Assembly (NCBI RefSeq): GCF_900091465.1
Contig: NZ_FMHV01000002.1
Coordinates: forward strand, 1,612,001-1,676,000
DNA: 64,000 nt
Direction: 5' to 3'
DNA from: Micromonospora rhizosphaerae
GTDB lineage: Bacteria > Actinomycetota > Actinomycetes > Mycobacteriales > Micromonosporaceae
Both the position numbers and the translations under genes were made by a program. This document shows, one piece after another, positions 46,426 through 57,201 of the stretch (within the stretch, counting starts at the first letter, position 1; each line of letters opens with the position of its first letter). The notes below the pieces were generated by a model. That model worked only from the letters and a program-made list of their open reading frames with translations. It was not told the origin of the DNA and made no database searches.

Positions 46426-47643
46426 ATGATCGACCACCGCAGGCTCGGCCGGAAGCTGGAGCTGTTCGTCTCCGACCCCCTCGCGGGCTCCGGCCTGCCC
46501 ATCTGGCTGCCGGCCGGCGCCGCCGCCCGGCACGCCGTCGAGGAGTACGTCCGGGACCTGGAGCGCCGGGCCGGTTACCGGCACGTCTACTCGCCGCCGC
46601 TGGGCAAGCGGGAGCTGTTCGAGCTCTCCGGCCACCTCGGCTACTTCGCCGACGACATGTTCCCGCCGATGCGGCTGGGCGCCGACGACGAGTTCGTGCT
46701 GCGACCGGCGCTCTGTCCGCACCACGCGCTGGTCTTCCGGGCCCGCGGCCGCTCCTACCGGGAGCTGCCGCTGCGGATCGCCGAGCTGGGCGGGATGTAC
46801 CGGGCGGAGCGGTCCGGCGTGCTCGGCGGGCTGACCCGGGTACGCGCCATCTCGCTCAACGACGCGCACAACTTCTGCGCCCTTGACCAGGTCGGCGACG
46901 AGGTCCGGGAGATCCTCCGGCTGATCCGCGAGGCGCACGCCGCGCTCGGCGTACGGCCGGCCGGGTTCCGGCTGTCGCTGCGTGGGCCGGGGGAGAAGTA
47001 CGTCGGTGACGACGCGCAGTGGGCGCGGGCCGAGGAGTTGCTCCGCGCCGCGCTCGACGGGGTGGACTACACCGAGGGCCCCGGCGAGGCGGCCTTCTAC
47101 GGCCCGAAGATCGACATCCAGATCGTGGACGCGGCCGGCCGGGAGTCGACCATCTCCACCATCCAGCTCGACTTCGACAAGCCGGAGAGGCTCGACCTGT
47201 CGTACGTCGACTCGGACGGGGCGCGGCGGCGGCCGGTGATGGTGCACCGGAGCCTGGTCGGCAGCATGGAGCGGCTCTTCGCGTACCTGATCGAGGTGCA
47301 CGCGGGCGCCTTCCCGGCCTGGTACGCCCCGGTGCAGCTGGTGGTGCTCCCGGTCGACGACGGGCAGCTCGGCCCGGCGGTCGAGCTGGTCCGGCGGGCC
47401 GAGGCGGCCGGGCTGCGGGCCGAGGTGGACTCGGCCGGCTCCCTGGGCGCCCGGATCCGCAACGCGGCCGGCCGCAAGATCCCGTACGTCGGGGTGATCG
47501 GCCCCCGGGAGGCGGCCGAGGGGTCGCTCTCCCTGCGCCTGCGCGACGGTCGGTCGCTCGCCCCGATGTCCGTCGCGGACGCCCTCGGGCTGGTCGGTGC
47601 GGTGGTCGCCGCTCGCTCGGCCGACCTCCTCCCGGCCGACTGA
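46426..47643 (+). CDS. Short threonyl-tRNA synthetase-like protein, no editing domain
   Basis: A 405-residue class II synthetase: ThrRS catalytic domain (about 1-295) plus anticodon-binding domain (about 300-395). Motif 2 (MYRAERSGVLGGLTRVRAISLNDAHNFC) and motif 3 (GSMERLFAYLIE) are present. The three ThrRS zinc ligands appear conserved: Cys in RPALCPHH, His in NDAHNFC and His in VMVHRSL. It lacks the TGS and editing domains of the roughly 650-residue ThrRS. ATG 46426 follows AAGGAGAG at 4-nt spacing. It may be an extra ThrRS for stress, antibiotic self-protection or amino-acid activation. A threonine-rich leader precedes it. Confidence 0.88.
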   Translation: MIDHRRLGRKLELFVSDPLAGSGLPIWLPAGAAARHAVEEYVRDLERRAGYRHVYSPPLGKRELFELSGHLGYFADDMFPPMRLGADDEFVLRPALCPHHALVFRARGRSYRELPLRIAELGGMYRAERSGVLGGLTRVRAISLNDAHNFCALDQVGDEVREILRLIREAHAALGVRPAGFRLSLRGPGEKYVGDDAQWARAEELLRAALDGVDYTEGPGEAAFYGPKIDIQIVDAAGRESTISTIQLDFDKPERLDLSYVDSDGARRRPVMVHRSLVGSMERLFAYLIEVHAGAFPAWYAPVQLVVLPVDDGQLGPAVELVRRAEAAGLRAEVDSAGSLGARIRNAAGRKIPYVGVIGPREAAEGSLSLRLRDGRSLAPMSVADALGLVGAVVAARSADLLPAD

Positions 47644-47651
47644 ACCGGCGG

Positions 47652-47681
47652 CCTCGCCGGGATCGCGCCGCCCCGGCGAGG
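47652..47681. terminator. Hairpin between convergent ThrRS-like and ABC genes
   Basis: CCTCGCCGGG (47652-47661) and CCCGGCGAGG (47672-47681) form a perfect 10-bp stem with a 10-nt loop, 9 bp after the ThrRS-like stop. It may serve both convergent transcripts. The remaining 70 bp to the ABC gene show nothing else. Confidence 0.6.
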
Positions 47682-47750
47682 ACCGCCCCGGCACCGGCTC
47701 CCGTCCTCCGCGGACGGGGCCCGGCGTCGGGGCGGTCGCGCCGCTCACCG

Positions 47751-49784
47751 TCAGTTTCCCGCCGCGGCGGGCTGGCGCAGCGGGTCGACCTCGTCGTCGA
47801 CCACCGCCGCGGTGAACTGGGACTGATAGAGGCGGGCGTACGCGCCGTGGGCGGCGAGCAGCTCCTCGTGGGTGCCCTGCTCCACGATCCGGCCGTGCTC
47901 CATCATCAGGATCAGGTCGGCGTCGCGGATGGTGGAGAGCCGGTGCGCGATGACGAAGCTGGTCCGGTCCGAGCGCAGCGCCGCCATCGCCCGCTGGAGC
48001 AGCACCTCGGTCCGGGTGTCCACCGAGCTGGTCGCCTCGTCCAGGATCAGCAGGGACGGCTCGGCCAGGAACGCCCGGGCGATGGTGATGAGCTGCCGCT
48101 CGCCGGCGCTGACGTTGCTCCCCTCCTCGTCGATCACCGTGTCGTACCCGTCGGGGAGGCTGCGCACGAAGCGGTCCACAAAGGTGGCCCGGGCGGCGGC
48201 GATGATCTCCTCCTCCGTGGCGTCCGGCCGTCCGTACGCGATGTTGTCCCGGATGGTGCCGCCGAAGAGCCAGGTGTCCTGGAGCACCATGCCGATCCGG
48301 CCGCGCAGCTCGTCCCGGCGCATCGTGGTGATGTCCACCCCGTCGAGGGTGATCCGGCCGGCGTCCAGCTCGTAGAACCGCATGATCAGGTTGACCAGGG
48401 TGGTCTTGCCGGCGCCGGTCGGCCCGACGATCGCCACCGTATGACCCGGCTCGGCCACCAGCGACAGGTCCTCGATCAGCGGCTTCTCCGGGGCGTACCG
48501 GAAGGAGACGTGCTCGAACTCGACCCGGCCGTGCGGGTCGACGATCCGGGCCGGCGTCGCCGGGTCCGGGGTCTGCTCCTCGGCGTCGAGGACGGCGAAG
48601 ACCCGCTCGGCCGACGCGACGCCGGACTGGAGCAGGTTGGCCATCGAGGCGACCTGGGTGAGCGGCTGGGTGAACTGCCGCGAGTACTGGATGAACGCCT
48701 GCACGTCGCCGAGACTCATCGCCCCCGACGCCACCCGCAGCCCGCCGACCACCGCGATGGCCACGTAGCTGAGGTTCCCGATGAAGAACATCGCCGGCAT
48801 GATGATCCCGGAGATGAACTGGGCGCCGAAGCTGGCCTCGAACAGCTCGTCGTTCTTGGCGTGGAAGGCCGCCTCCACCTCGCGCTGCCGGCCGAAGACC
48901 CTGACCAGCTCGTGGCCGGTGAACGCCTCCTCGATCTGCCCGTTCAGCTCGCCGGTGTGGGTCCACTGGGCGATGAACTTGCGCTGCGACCGCTTGGCGA
49001 TCTGACCGGTCACGATCACCGACAGCGGCACCGCGACCAGCGCGACCAGCGCCAGCAGCGGTGAGATCCAGAACATCATGGCCAGTACGCCGACCACGGT
49101 GAGCAGCGAGGTGAGCAGCTGGCTCAGCGTCTGCGACAGGGTCTGCGAGATGTTGTCGATGTCGTTGGTGACCCGGCTGAGCAGCTCGCCCCGGGGCTGC
49201 CGGTCGAAGTAGGGCAGCGGCAGCCGGTTGAGCTTCTCCTCCACCTCGGCGCGCAGTCGCAGCACGGTCCGCTGCACCACGCCGTTGAGCAGCCAGCCCT
49301 GCCACCACAACAGCAGGCTGGCGGCCAGGTAGAGCGCCAGCGCCAGGGCGAGCACCCGGCCGAGCCGGGTGAAGTCGATCCCGACGCCGGGCACCACGTC
49401 CATCCGGGCGAGCATGTCCGCGAAGTTGTCGTTGCCCGCGGCCCGGGCCGCCGCCACCGCCTGCTCGGTGGTGGTCCCGGCGGGAAGCTGCCGGCCGATC
49501 ACCCCGCTGAAGATCAGGTCGGTGGCGTGGCCGAGGATCTTCGGGCCGGTCACGCTGAACCCGACGCTCACCACGGCCAGCGCGACGATCGCGACCAGCT
49601 GCGGGCGGTGCGGCCGCAGCCGGCCGAGCAGTCGCCGGGCCGACGGCCCGAAGTTCATCGACTTCTCGGCGGGCATCCCGGCGCCCATCCACGGCGGCCC
49701 CCCGCGCTGGCCGCCGGGCGGCAGCCGCTTCGGCGTCCGCGCTTCGGCGGCGGGCTTCTGCTGGGGTACGGGTTGCGCGGTCAC
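47751..49784 (-). CDS. ABC exporter half-transporter B
   Basis: A 677-residue type IV (multidrug/lipid) exporter half. The membrane domain spans about residues 45-400 with a long extracytoplasmic loop near 75-115. The ATPase has Walker [10 protein letters not shown], Walker [13 protein letters not shown] with the catalytic Glu and H-loop AHRLST, but its signature is VSAGERQ rather than LSGGQ. GTG 49784 overlaps the stop of the partner gene (GTGA). Together they form a heterodimer with one consensus and one degenerate ATP site. The substrate is unknown. The MarR gene at the head of the operon suggests inducible drug export. Confidence 0.92.
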   Translation of the reverse strand: MTAQPVPQQKPAAEARTPKRLPPGGQRGGPPWMGAGMPAEKSMNFGPSARRLLGRLRPHRPQLVAIVALAVVSVGFSVTGPKILGHATDLIFSGVIGRQLPAGTTTEQAVAAARAAGNDNFADMLARMDVVPGVGIDFTRLGRVLALALALYLAASLLLWWQGWLLNGVVQRTVLRLRAEVEEKLNRLPLPYFDRQPRGELLSRVTNDIDNISQTLSQTLSQLLTSLLTVVGVLAMMFWISPLLALVALVAVPLSVIVTGQIAKRSQRKFIAQWTHTGELNGQIEEAFTGHELVRVFGRQREVEAAFHAKNDELFEASFGAQFISGIIMPAMFFIGNLSYVAIAVVGGLRVASGAMSLGDVQAFIQYSRQFTQPLTQVASMANLLQSGVASAERVFAVLDAEEQTPDPATPARIVDPHGRVEFEHVSFRYAPEKPLIEDLSLVAEPGHTVAIVGPTGAGKTTLVNLIMRFYELDAGRITLDGVDITTMRRDELRGRIGMVLQDTWLFGGTIRDNIAYGRPDATEEEIIAAARATFVDRFVRSLPDGYDTVIDEEGSNVSAGERQLITIARAFLAEPSLLILDEATSSVDTRTEVLLQRAMAALRSDRTSFVIAHRLSTIRDADLILMMEHGRIVEQGTHEELLAAHGAYARLYQSQFTAAVVDDEVDPLRQPAAAGN

Positions 49785-51514
49785 GCCGGCACCTCCGCGG
49801 TCTGCTGCGACGCCACGATCTCGGCGTACGTCGGGCTGGTCTCCAGCAGTTCCTCGTGTCGGCCCATCCCGACGACGCCTCCGTCTTCGAGCACGATGAT
49901 CTGGTCGGCGTCGACGATCGTGGAGACCCGTTGGGCCACGATCACCACCGCCGCGTCCGCGGTGACCGGCCTCAGCGCGGCCCGCAGCCGGGCGTCGGTG
50001 CCGAGGTCGAGCGCCGAGAACGAGTCGTCGAACAGGTAGATCTCCGGCTTGCGGACCAGCGCGCGGGCGATCGCCAGCCGCTGCCGCTGACCGCCGGAGA
50101 CGTTCGTGCCGCCCTGGGCGATCGCGGCGTCCAGCCCGCCGGGCATCTCGGCGACGAACTCCCGGGCCTGGGCGATCTCCAGCGCCGCCCAGAGTTCGGC
50201 GTCGGTGGCGTCCGGGTTGCCGTACCGGAGGTTGCTGGCCACCGTGCCGGTGAACAGGTACGGCCGCTGCGGCACCAGCCCGATCCGGCGCCACAGCTCG
50301 TCCGGCGCGAGGTCGCGGACATCCACCCCGTCCACCAGCACCGCGCCGGCGGTCGGGTCGACCAGCCGGGGGATCAACGTGAGCAGGGTGGTCTTGCCGG
50401 CACCGGTCGACCCGATGATCGCGGTGGTCTGGCCGGGGGCGGCCCGGAGCGAGATGTCGTGCAGCACCGGGGCGCTCGCCCCCGGGTACTGAAAGCCGAC
50501 GCCCCGCAGCTCGAGCGAGCCGTGGCCCGACACCTCGGTCACCGGCTGCGCTGCCGGCACAACCGACGACTTGGTGTCCAGCACCTCGACGATGCGTTCG
50601 GTGCAGACGGCCGCCCGGGGCACCATTATCAGCATGAAGGTGGCCATCATGACCGCCATCAGGATCTGCATCAGGTACTGGAGGAAGGCGGTGAGCGCGC
50701 CGACCTGGATCTGACCGGCGTCCACCCGCGCCGCGCCGAACCAGAGCACCGCGACGCTGGAGACGTTGAGCACCAGCATCACGGTCGGGAAGATCAGCGC
50801 CTGCAGCCGGCCGACGCGCAGGGCGGTCGCGGTCAGGTCGGCGTTCGCGACGCCGAAGCGCTCCGTCTCGTACGGCTCGCGGACGAAGGCGCGGACCACC
50901 CGGATCCCGCTGATCTGCTCGCGCAGCACCCGGTTGACGGTGTCGATCCGGGTCTGCATGAGCCGGAAGCCCGGCACCATCCGCCGGATGATCAGGCCCA
51001 GCGCGACCGCCAGGGCCGGCACGCTGACCAGCAGCAGCCAGGAGAGCCCGACATCCTCGCGGAGCGCCATCACCACCCCGCCGACGCTCATGATCGGGGC
51101 GGCCACCAGCATCGTGCAGCTCAGCAGGACGAGCATCTGCACCTGCTGGACGTCGTTGGTGTTCCGGGTGATCAGCGAGGGCGCCCCGAACCGGGCGACC
51201 TCGCGCGCGGAGAACCGGTTGACGTGGCCGAAGATGGCCGCGCGGACGTCCCGCCCGAACCCCATCGCCGTCTTCGCGCCGAGGTACACCGCGGCGACCG
51301 AGCAGGCGATCTGGAGCAGGCTGACCAGCAGCATCCATCCGCCCGTACGCAGAATCTGACCGCTGTCGCCCACGGCGACGCCGCGGTCGATGATGTCGGC
51401 GTTGAGGCTCGGCAGATAGAGCGAGGCCATGGTGCCGACGAACTGGAGCGCCACCACGGCCGCCAACAGCCGGTGGTACGGGCGCAGATAGGTGCGCAAC
51501 AGGCGGATCAGCAC
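49781..51514 (-). CDS. ABC exporter half-transporter A
   Basis: A 577-residue partner of the gene downstream. Six hydrophobic segments lie in residues about 15-300 ([38 protein letters not shown] is typical of the group). The ATPase has Walker [10 protein letters not shown], a good signature [15 protein letters not shown], but Walker B ends [10 protein letters not shown], Asp replacing the catalytic Glu. Pairing with the other subunit's altered signature gives a degenerate site, as in TM287/288 and BmrCD. GTG 51514 overlaps the marR stop by 7 bp, so the three genes are translationally coupled. Confidence 0.92.
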   Translation of the reverse strand: MLIRLLRTYLRPYHRLLAAVVALQFVGTMASLYLPSLNADIIDRGVAVGDSGQILRTGGWMLLVSLLQIACSVAAVYLGAKTAMGFGRDVRAAIFGHVNRFSAREVARFGAPSLITRNTNDVQQVQMLVLLSCTMLVAAPIMSVGGVVMALREDVGLSWLLLVSVPALAVALGLIIRRMVPGFRLMQTRIDTVNRVLREQISGIRVVRAFVREPYETERFGVANADLTATALRVGRLQALIFPTVMLVLNVSSVAVLWFGAARVDAGQIQVGALTAFLQYLMQILMAVMMATFMLIMVPRAAVCTERIVEVLDTKSSVVPAAQPVTEVSGHGSLELRGVGFQYPGASAPVLHDISLRAAPGQTTAIIGSTGAGKTTLLTLIPRLVDPTAGAVLVDGVDVRDLAPDELWRRIGLVPQRPYLFTGTVASNLRYGNPDATDAELWAALEIAQAREFVAEMPGGLDAAIAQGGTNVSGGQRQRLAIARALVRKPEIYLFDDSFSALDLGTDARLRAALRPVTADAAVVIVAQRVSTIVDADQIIVLEDGGVVGMGRHEELLETSPTYAEIVASQQTAEVPA

Positions 51515-52029
51515 GGACGGCCCCCCGGTGTCGTCTCGTCGGTGGATTCCTGGTCTGGGTTCAACCTGCCGACGTCCCCGTCGGACATGGTCGTGATGAG
51601 TTCGATCAGAAACTCCCGGATCACCGCCTTCTTCGCCGGGTCGGCGTCCACTGAGGTGAGCGGGTTGTCGCTGTGGATCAGGTCGGTGAGCGCCCGCGCG
51701 TGCTCGCGGCCCTTGTCGGTCAGCGCGACCCGCACCGTACGGCGGTCGGCGGCGTCCCGGCGCCGCTCGACGAAGCCGTCGCGTTCGAGGGTGTCGACGA
51801 TCCCGGTGAGGGTGGCGGGTCGGACGAAGCAACGCTCGGCGACGTCCCGGTGGGTGGTCTCGCCCATCCCGGACAGGATGAACAGCACCCGCATCCCGGC
51901 CGAGGTGAGGCCGTGGTGCTCAGCCAGATAGCGCCCCCAGCGCTGCTCCACGAGTTTGCCGGCGACGGAGAGCAGCCGGCCGAGTGGCGCGTGGCGCAGC
52001 ACGTCGGGGAAGCGGGCCAGTGGTTCCAT
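51508..52029 (-). CDS. MarR-family regulator of the ABC exporter
   Basis: A 173-residue winged-helix regulator: [73 protein letters not shown], with the usual DRR wing. It heads the exporter operon and is divergent from a tetR gene. ATG 52029 is taken as start; GTG 52035 would add two residues. It probably represses the exporter and responds to an exported or toxic compound. Confidence 0.9.
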   Translation of the reverse strand: MEPLARFPDVLRHAPLGRLLSVAGKLVEQRWGRYLAEHHGLTSAGMRVLFILSGMGETTHRDVAERCFVRPATLTGIVDTLERDGFVERRRDAADRRTVRVALTDKGREHARALTDLIHSDNPLTSVDADPAKKAVIREFLIELITTMSDGDVGRLNPDQESTDETTPGGRPC

Positions 52030-52090
52030 CTGCACGGAGTTGAACTTAGCCCCCGGACCGTCAGGGGCCAAACTATTTCCCGGACTCTTA

Positions 52091-52109
52091 ATCTTGTCGT
52101 TGGCAAGAT
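52091..52109. promoter_or_regulatory. Operator-like palindrome at the tetR start
   Basis: ATCTTG (52091-52096) and CAAGAT (52104-52109) form a perfect 6-bp dyad with a 7-bp centre, immediately before an ATG at 52110 and 13 bp before the chosen tetR start. Position and AT-rich arms fit a TetR autoregulatory site. The rest of the marR-tetR gap (52030-52090) is also AT-richer than the surroundings. Confidence 0.55.
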
Positions 52110-52121
52110 ATGCTCGCCGGC

Positions 52122-52676
52122 ATGGCGATGCGCGGCTACCACCACGGCGACCTCCGGCGGGCGCTGCTCGGCGCCGCGGTCGAGGCGATCGGCGAGTCCG
52201 GGCCGACCGCGTTGAGCCTGCGCGACCTGGCCCGCCGGGCCGGCGTCTCGCACGCCGCCCCGGCACATCACTTCGGCGACAAGGCCGGTCTGCTCACCGC
52301 GCTCGCCGTCGAGGGCTTCGACCTCCTCGCCGACGCGTTGGGGCGGGCCGGCGACGACCTGCTCGAGATCGGGGTGGCCTACGTCCGGTTCGCGGTGGAC
52401 CACCAGGCCCACTTCGAGGTGATGTTCCGGCCGGAGCTCTACCGCGCGGACGATCCCCAGGTGGTGGCCGCGCGTACGCGGGCCGGGGAGGCGCTGCGCG
52501 GGGGCCTGTCCGCCCTGCCGGCGCGGTCGGCCGCCGAACCCGACCGGGACGCGCTCGCCGCCTGGTCCATCGTGCACGGCTTCGCGACGCTCTGGCTGGC
52601 GGGCGCCCTCCCGGCCGGCACCGGCCGGGACCCGGAGGTCGTCGCGCGCTCGGTGATCCGCCGGCTCTTCGAGTGA
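52122..52676 (+). CDS. TetR/AcrR-family regulator
   Basis: A 184-residue one-domain-plus-ligand regulator. The HTH lies in residues about 7-55: YHHGDLRRALLGAAVEAIGESGPTALSLRDLARRAGVSHAAPAHHFGDKAGLL. The ligand domain has the WHG-type ending (AWSIVHGFATLWLAG). ATG 52122 or 52128 is preferred over ATG 52110, which lies directly on the operator-like palindrome. Divergent from marR and the exporter; its target genes are not obvious. Confidence 0.9.
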   Translation: MAMRGYHHGDLRRALLGAAVEAIGESGPTALSLRDLARRAGVSHAAPAHHFGDKAGLLTALAVEGFDLLADALGRAGDDLLEIGVAYVRFAVDHQAHFEVMFRPELYRADDPQVVAARTRAGEALRGGLSALPARSAAEPDRDALAAWSIVHGFATLWLAGALPAGTGRDPEVVARSVIRRLFE

Positions 52677-52755
52677 ACCCGGCCGGCTTCCCGCTGCTCG
52701 GCCTCCTCGCCAGCCTCGCGCTCCCTACCGCCCGACCAAAGCGGTCGAGGCCGCC

Positions 52756-52926
52756 CGCGGCCTCGGTGCGGTTGGAGCCCGCGCCGGTGCCGTGAGGGCC
52801 GGGTGGAGCGGTCCGGCCCCCGCGGCCTCGGTGCGGTTGGAGCCCGCGCCGGTGCCGTGAGGGCCGGGTGGAGCGGTCCGGCCCCCGCGGCCTCCGTGCG
52901 GTTGGAGCCCGCGCCGCCGTGAGGGC
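52756..52926. repeat. 65-bp tandem repeat, about 2.6 copies
   Basis: Copies start at 52756, 52821 and 52886 (period 65 bp), each opening CGCGGCCTC. The first two are identical; the third has a C-for-G change at its ninth or tenth base, a short deletion and is cut off near 52926. It lies in the 377-bp gap between the tetR and guaB1 ends, where I see no gene. Frames across it stay open in several registers because of composition only. Confidence 0.85.
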
Positions 52927-53053
52927 TGGCGGAATGCCGGTGACGTCCATTGGACCTGCCCCGCCGATGCGGGCAACGCCGCGTCCGCGCCCCGTCCGTG
53001 CGGGCAGCTCCATAGGCGTCGTCGGCCGGTGTGCCACCGGCCCGTCGGTCAGC

Positions 53054-54562
<1,509 letters not shown>

Positions 54563-56314
54563 TCAGGCGATGGTGCAGATCACCGCGCCGGCGGTGATGA
54601 CCGCGCCGACCTCGGCCGAGAGTCCGCTGATCGTGCCCGCCTTGTGCGCGTGCAGCGGCTGCTCCATCTTCATCGCCTCCAGCACCACGACCAGGTCGCC
54701 CTCTTCGACGGTGTCCCCGTCGGCGACGGCGATCTTGACGATGGTGCCCTGCATGGGGGAGGTGAGCGCGTCGCCGCTGACCGCGGCGCCGGCCTTGGCC
54801 CCGCCGCCCCGGCGGGCGGGCTTCTTGGCGGCCGGCGCGGCGGTGGTCGTACCGGCGCCGAGGCCGGCGGGGAGGGTGACCTCCAGCCGCTTGCCACCCA
54901 CCTCGACCACGACGGTCTCGCGCTCGGCCGGCGCCTCGGCGGCGCCGGCGGCCGCGGTGAACGGCGGAACGGTGTTGTCGAACTCGGTCTCGATCCACCG
55001 GGTGTGCACGGTGAACGGCTCGGCGGTGAACGCCTCGTCGCGGACCACCAGCCGGTGGAACGGCAGCGCGGTGGCCATGCCCTCGACGACCATCTCGTCG
55101 AGCGCCCGGCGGGCCCGCTCGATCGCCTCGGTACGCGTCTCGCCGGTGATGATCACCTTGGCCAGCAGCGAGTCGAAGTTGCCGCCGATCACGTCGCCGG
55201 CCGAAATGCCGGTGTCCACCCGGACACCGGGGCCCGTGGGCAGCCGCAGCGCGGTGACCGTGCCCGGGGCAGGCAGGAAGTTGCGGCCCGGGTCCTCACC
55301 GTTGATCCGGAACTCGATGGAGTGCCCGCGCGGGGTCGGGTCCTCGCTGAACCGCAGCTTCTCGCCGTCGGCGATCCGGAACTGCTCGCGGACCAGGTCG
55401 ATGCCGGCGGTCTCCTCGGTGACCGGGTGCTCGACCTGGAGCCGGGTGTTGACTTCCAGGAAGGAGATGGTGCCGTCCGCGCCGACCAGGTACTCCACCG
55501 TGCCGGCGCCGTGGTAGCCGGCCTCCCGGCAGATCGCCTTGGCGCTGACGTGGATCTGGGCGCGCTGCGCCTCGGTGAGGAACGGCGCGGGGGCCTCCTC
55601 GACCAGCTTCTGGTGCCGGCGCTGCAGCGAGCAGTCCCGGGTGCCGACCACGATCACGTTGCCGTGCTGGTCGGCGAGGACCTGCGCCTCGACGTGCCGG
55701 GGCTTGTCCAGGTACCGCTCGACGAAGCACTCGCCCCGGCCGAACGCGGCCACCGCCTCGCGGGTGGCCGACTCGAACAGGTCCGGGATCTCCTCCATGG
55801 TGCGGGCCACCTTGAGGCCGCGGCCGCCGCCGCCGAAGGCCGCCTTGATGGCGACCGGCAGGCCGTGGTCGACGGCGAAGGCCATCACCTCGTCCGGGCT
55901 GCCGACCGGGTCGGGGGTGCCGGGGACCAGGGGCGCCCCGGCGCGCTGGGCGATGTGCCGGGCGGTCACCTTGTCGCCGAGGTCCCGGATCGCCTGCGGG
56001 GTGGGGCCGATCCAGGTCAGCCCGGCGTCGATGACGGCGTGGGCGAAGTCGGCGTTCTCGGCGAGGAAGCCGTAGCCCGGGTGGACCGCGTCGGCGCCCG
56101 ACTTCCCGGCGATGTCGATCAGCTTTTCGATCCGCAGGTACGTCTCGGTCGCGGTGTCCCCGCCGAGGGCGTACGCCTCGTCGGCGAGGGTGGCGTGCAG
56201 GGCGTCCCGGTCGGAGTCCGCGTACACCGCGACGCTGCCCAGGCCCGCGTCGCGGCAGGCGCGGATGACGCGGACGGCGATCTCGCCGCGGTTGGCGATG
56301 AGTACCTTGCGCAC
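54563..56314 (-). CDS. Acetyl/propionyl-CoA carboxylase alpha chain
   Basis: A 583-residue biotin-dependent carboxylase subunit: biotin carboxylase (about 1-450) with [20 protein letters not shown] loop [30 protein letters not shown] and [17 protein letters not shown]; a linker rich in Ala/Thr/Lys; and a biotinyl domain (about 515-583) with the biotinylated Lys in EAMKM. This is the AccA3 type, serving several beta chains for malonyl- or methylmalonyl-CoA synthesis. No beta chain is adjacent. Propionyl-CoA carboxylation would feed the acyl-CoA mutase encoded at 34.4 kb. Confidence 0.94.
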   Translation of the reverse strand: MRKVLIANRGEIAVRVIRACRDAGLGSVAVYADSDRDALHATLADEAYALGGDTATETYLRIEKLIDIAGKSGADAVHPGYGFLAENADFAHAVIDAGLTWIGPTPQAIRDLGDKVTARHIAQRAGAPLVPGTPDPVGSPDEVMAFAVDHGLPVAIKAAFGGGGRGLKVARTMEEIPDLFESATREAVAAFGRGECFVERYLDKPRHVEAQVLADQHGNVIVVGTRDCSLQRRHQKLVEEAPAPFLTEAQRAQIHVSAKAICREAGYHGAGTVEYLVGADGTISFLEVNTRLQVEHPVTEETAGIDLVREQFRIADGEKLRFSEDPTPRGHSIEFRINGEDPGRNFLPAPGTVTALRLPTGPGVRVDTGISAGDVIGGNFDSLLAKVIITGETRTEAIERARRALDEMVVEGMATALPFHRLVVRDEAFTAEPFTVHTRWIETEFDNTVPPFTAAAGAAEAPAERETVVVEVGGKRLEVTLPAGLGAGTTTAAPAAKKPARRGGGAKAGAAVSGDALTSPMQGTIVKIAVADGDTVEEGDLVVVLEAMKMEQPLHAHKAGTISGLSAEVGAVITAGAVICTIA

Positions 56315-56445
56315 CTTGGTGGCTCCTCCCGGGAGGTCGATGCCGGGAGTGTATCGGCCGCCCTCGTCGCCCTAACGATCGCTCAGTGTGGGATGCCGCA
56401 CTGCCACACCCGGCTCTAGTCAAATTTGTTTATTACGCTTGTCCG

Positions 56446-57081
56446 GTGTCGGCAACCCGGATGATGATTCTCGGATTGGTCAGGTGGATGCAGCCGGTGC
56501 ACGGCTACGACGTGCGTCGCGAGCTGCTGAGTTGGAAGGCCGATCAATGGGCCAACGTGCAACCCGGCTCGATCTACCACGCGCTGCGGAAGTTGACCGA
56601 GGAGGGGCTGCTGCGCACCGTCGCCACGGAACAGGTCGGTGGGCGACCGGCGCGGACCACGTACGAGATCACCGACAAGGGCGTCGACGAGTTCGAGACG
56701 CTGCTGCGGGGCCTGTGGTGGAGGCTGGAGGAGCGGACCGACCCGTTCTCCGCGGCCTTCTCCTTCCTGCCGGCGCTCCCTCGTGAGGAGGCGGCCGCGG
56801 CGCTGCGCAACCGGGCGATGCTGCTCCGGGCCACTGTGGAGTCGATCCGGGCGGCGCTCGACTCCGAGTGGCTGCGGACCACCCGGCCTGTGTACGTGGG
56901 CTGGATGTTCGAGCTGTGGGCCGGCCGGGCGGAGGCGGAGATCGCCTGGTGCGAGCGGATCGCCGAGCGGGTCGAGTCGGGAGTGTCGTACCTGCCTGCT
57001 GAGCTGACGGATGCGGAGGGTTGGGCCGAGTGGCGGGAGCGCACCGCGGAGGGCCGGAAACCCGACAGTCACACGCAATAA
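56446..57081 (+). CDS. PadR-family regulator (long form)
   Basis: A 211-residue PadR with N-terminal winged helix (MILGLVRWMQPVHGYDVRRELLSWKADQWANVQPGSIYHALRKLTEEGLL) and C-terminal helical effector/dimer domain (LERTDPF..., LRATVESIRAALDSEWLRTTRPVYVGWMFELWAGRAEAE). Start GTG 56446, or ATG 56461. An AT-rich stretch just upstream (about 56417-56440, CAAATTTGTTTATTACG) probably holds its promoter and operator. It precedes a DrrAB-type drug efflux pair in the same direction and is the likely repressor, as in LmrR/LadR systems. Confidence 0.9.
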   Translation: MSATRMMILGLVRWMQPVHGYDVRRELLSWKADQWANVQPGSIYHALRKLTEEGLLRTVATEQVGGRPARTTYEITDKGVDEFETLLRGLWWRLEERTDPFSAAFSFLPALPREEAAAALRNRAMLLRATVESIRAALDSEWLRTTRPVYVGWMFELWAGRAEAEIAWCERIAERVESGVSYLPAELTDAEGWAEWRERTAEGRKPDSHTQ

Positions 57082-57087
57082 TCAACG

Positions 57088-57117
57088 TTGACCACAAGAG
57101 CTATATCGCGTTAGCCT
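57088..57117 (+). promoter_or_regulatory. Promoter of the drrAB-like pair
   Basis: TTGACC (57088-57093) and TAGCCT (57112-57117) are 18 bp apart, just after the padR stop. The spacer contains CTATATCGCG, an AT-containing partial palindrome where PadR might bind. It gives an approximately 80-nt leader to the ATG at 57202. GCGTGAACGG occurs twice in that leader. Confidence 0.5.
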
Positions 57118-57201
57118 CAGCGTGAACGGGGGGGAGTAGCGCGTCTCCTCCATGCGTGAACGGCGGCCGGTCACGTCCGGCCCGGACGACCAGGAGCAGA
57201 C

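Noticed and set aside
52756..52926. Small repetitive protein encoded by the 65-bp repeat
   Set aside because: Period 65 is not a multiple of three, so the frame shifts at each unit; no ribosome site.
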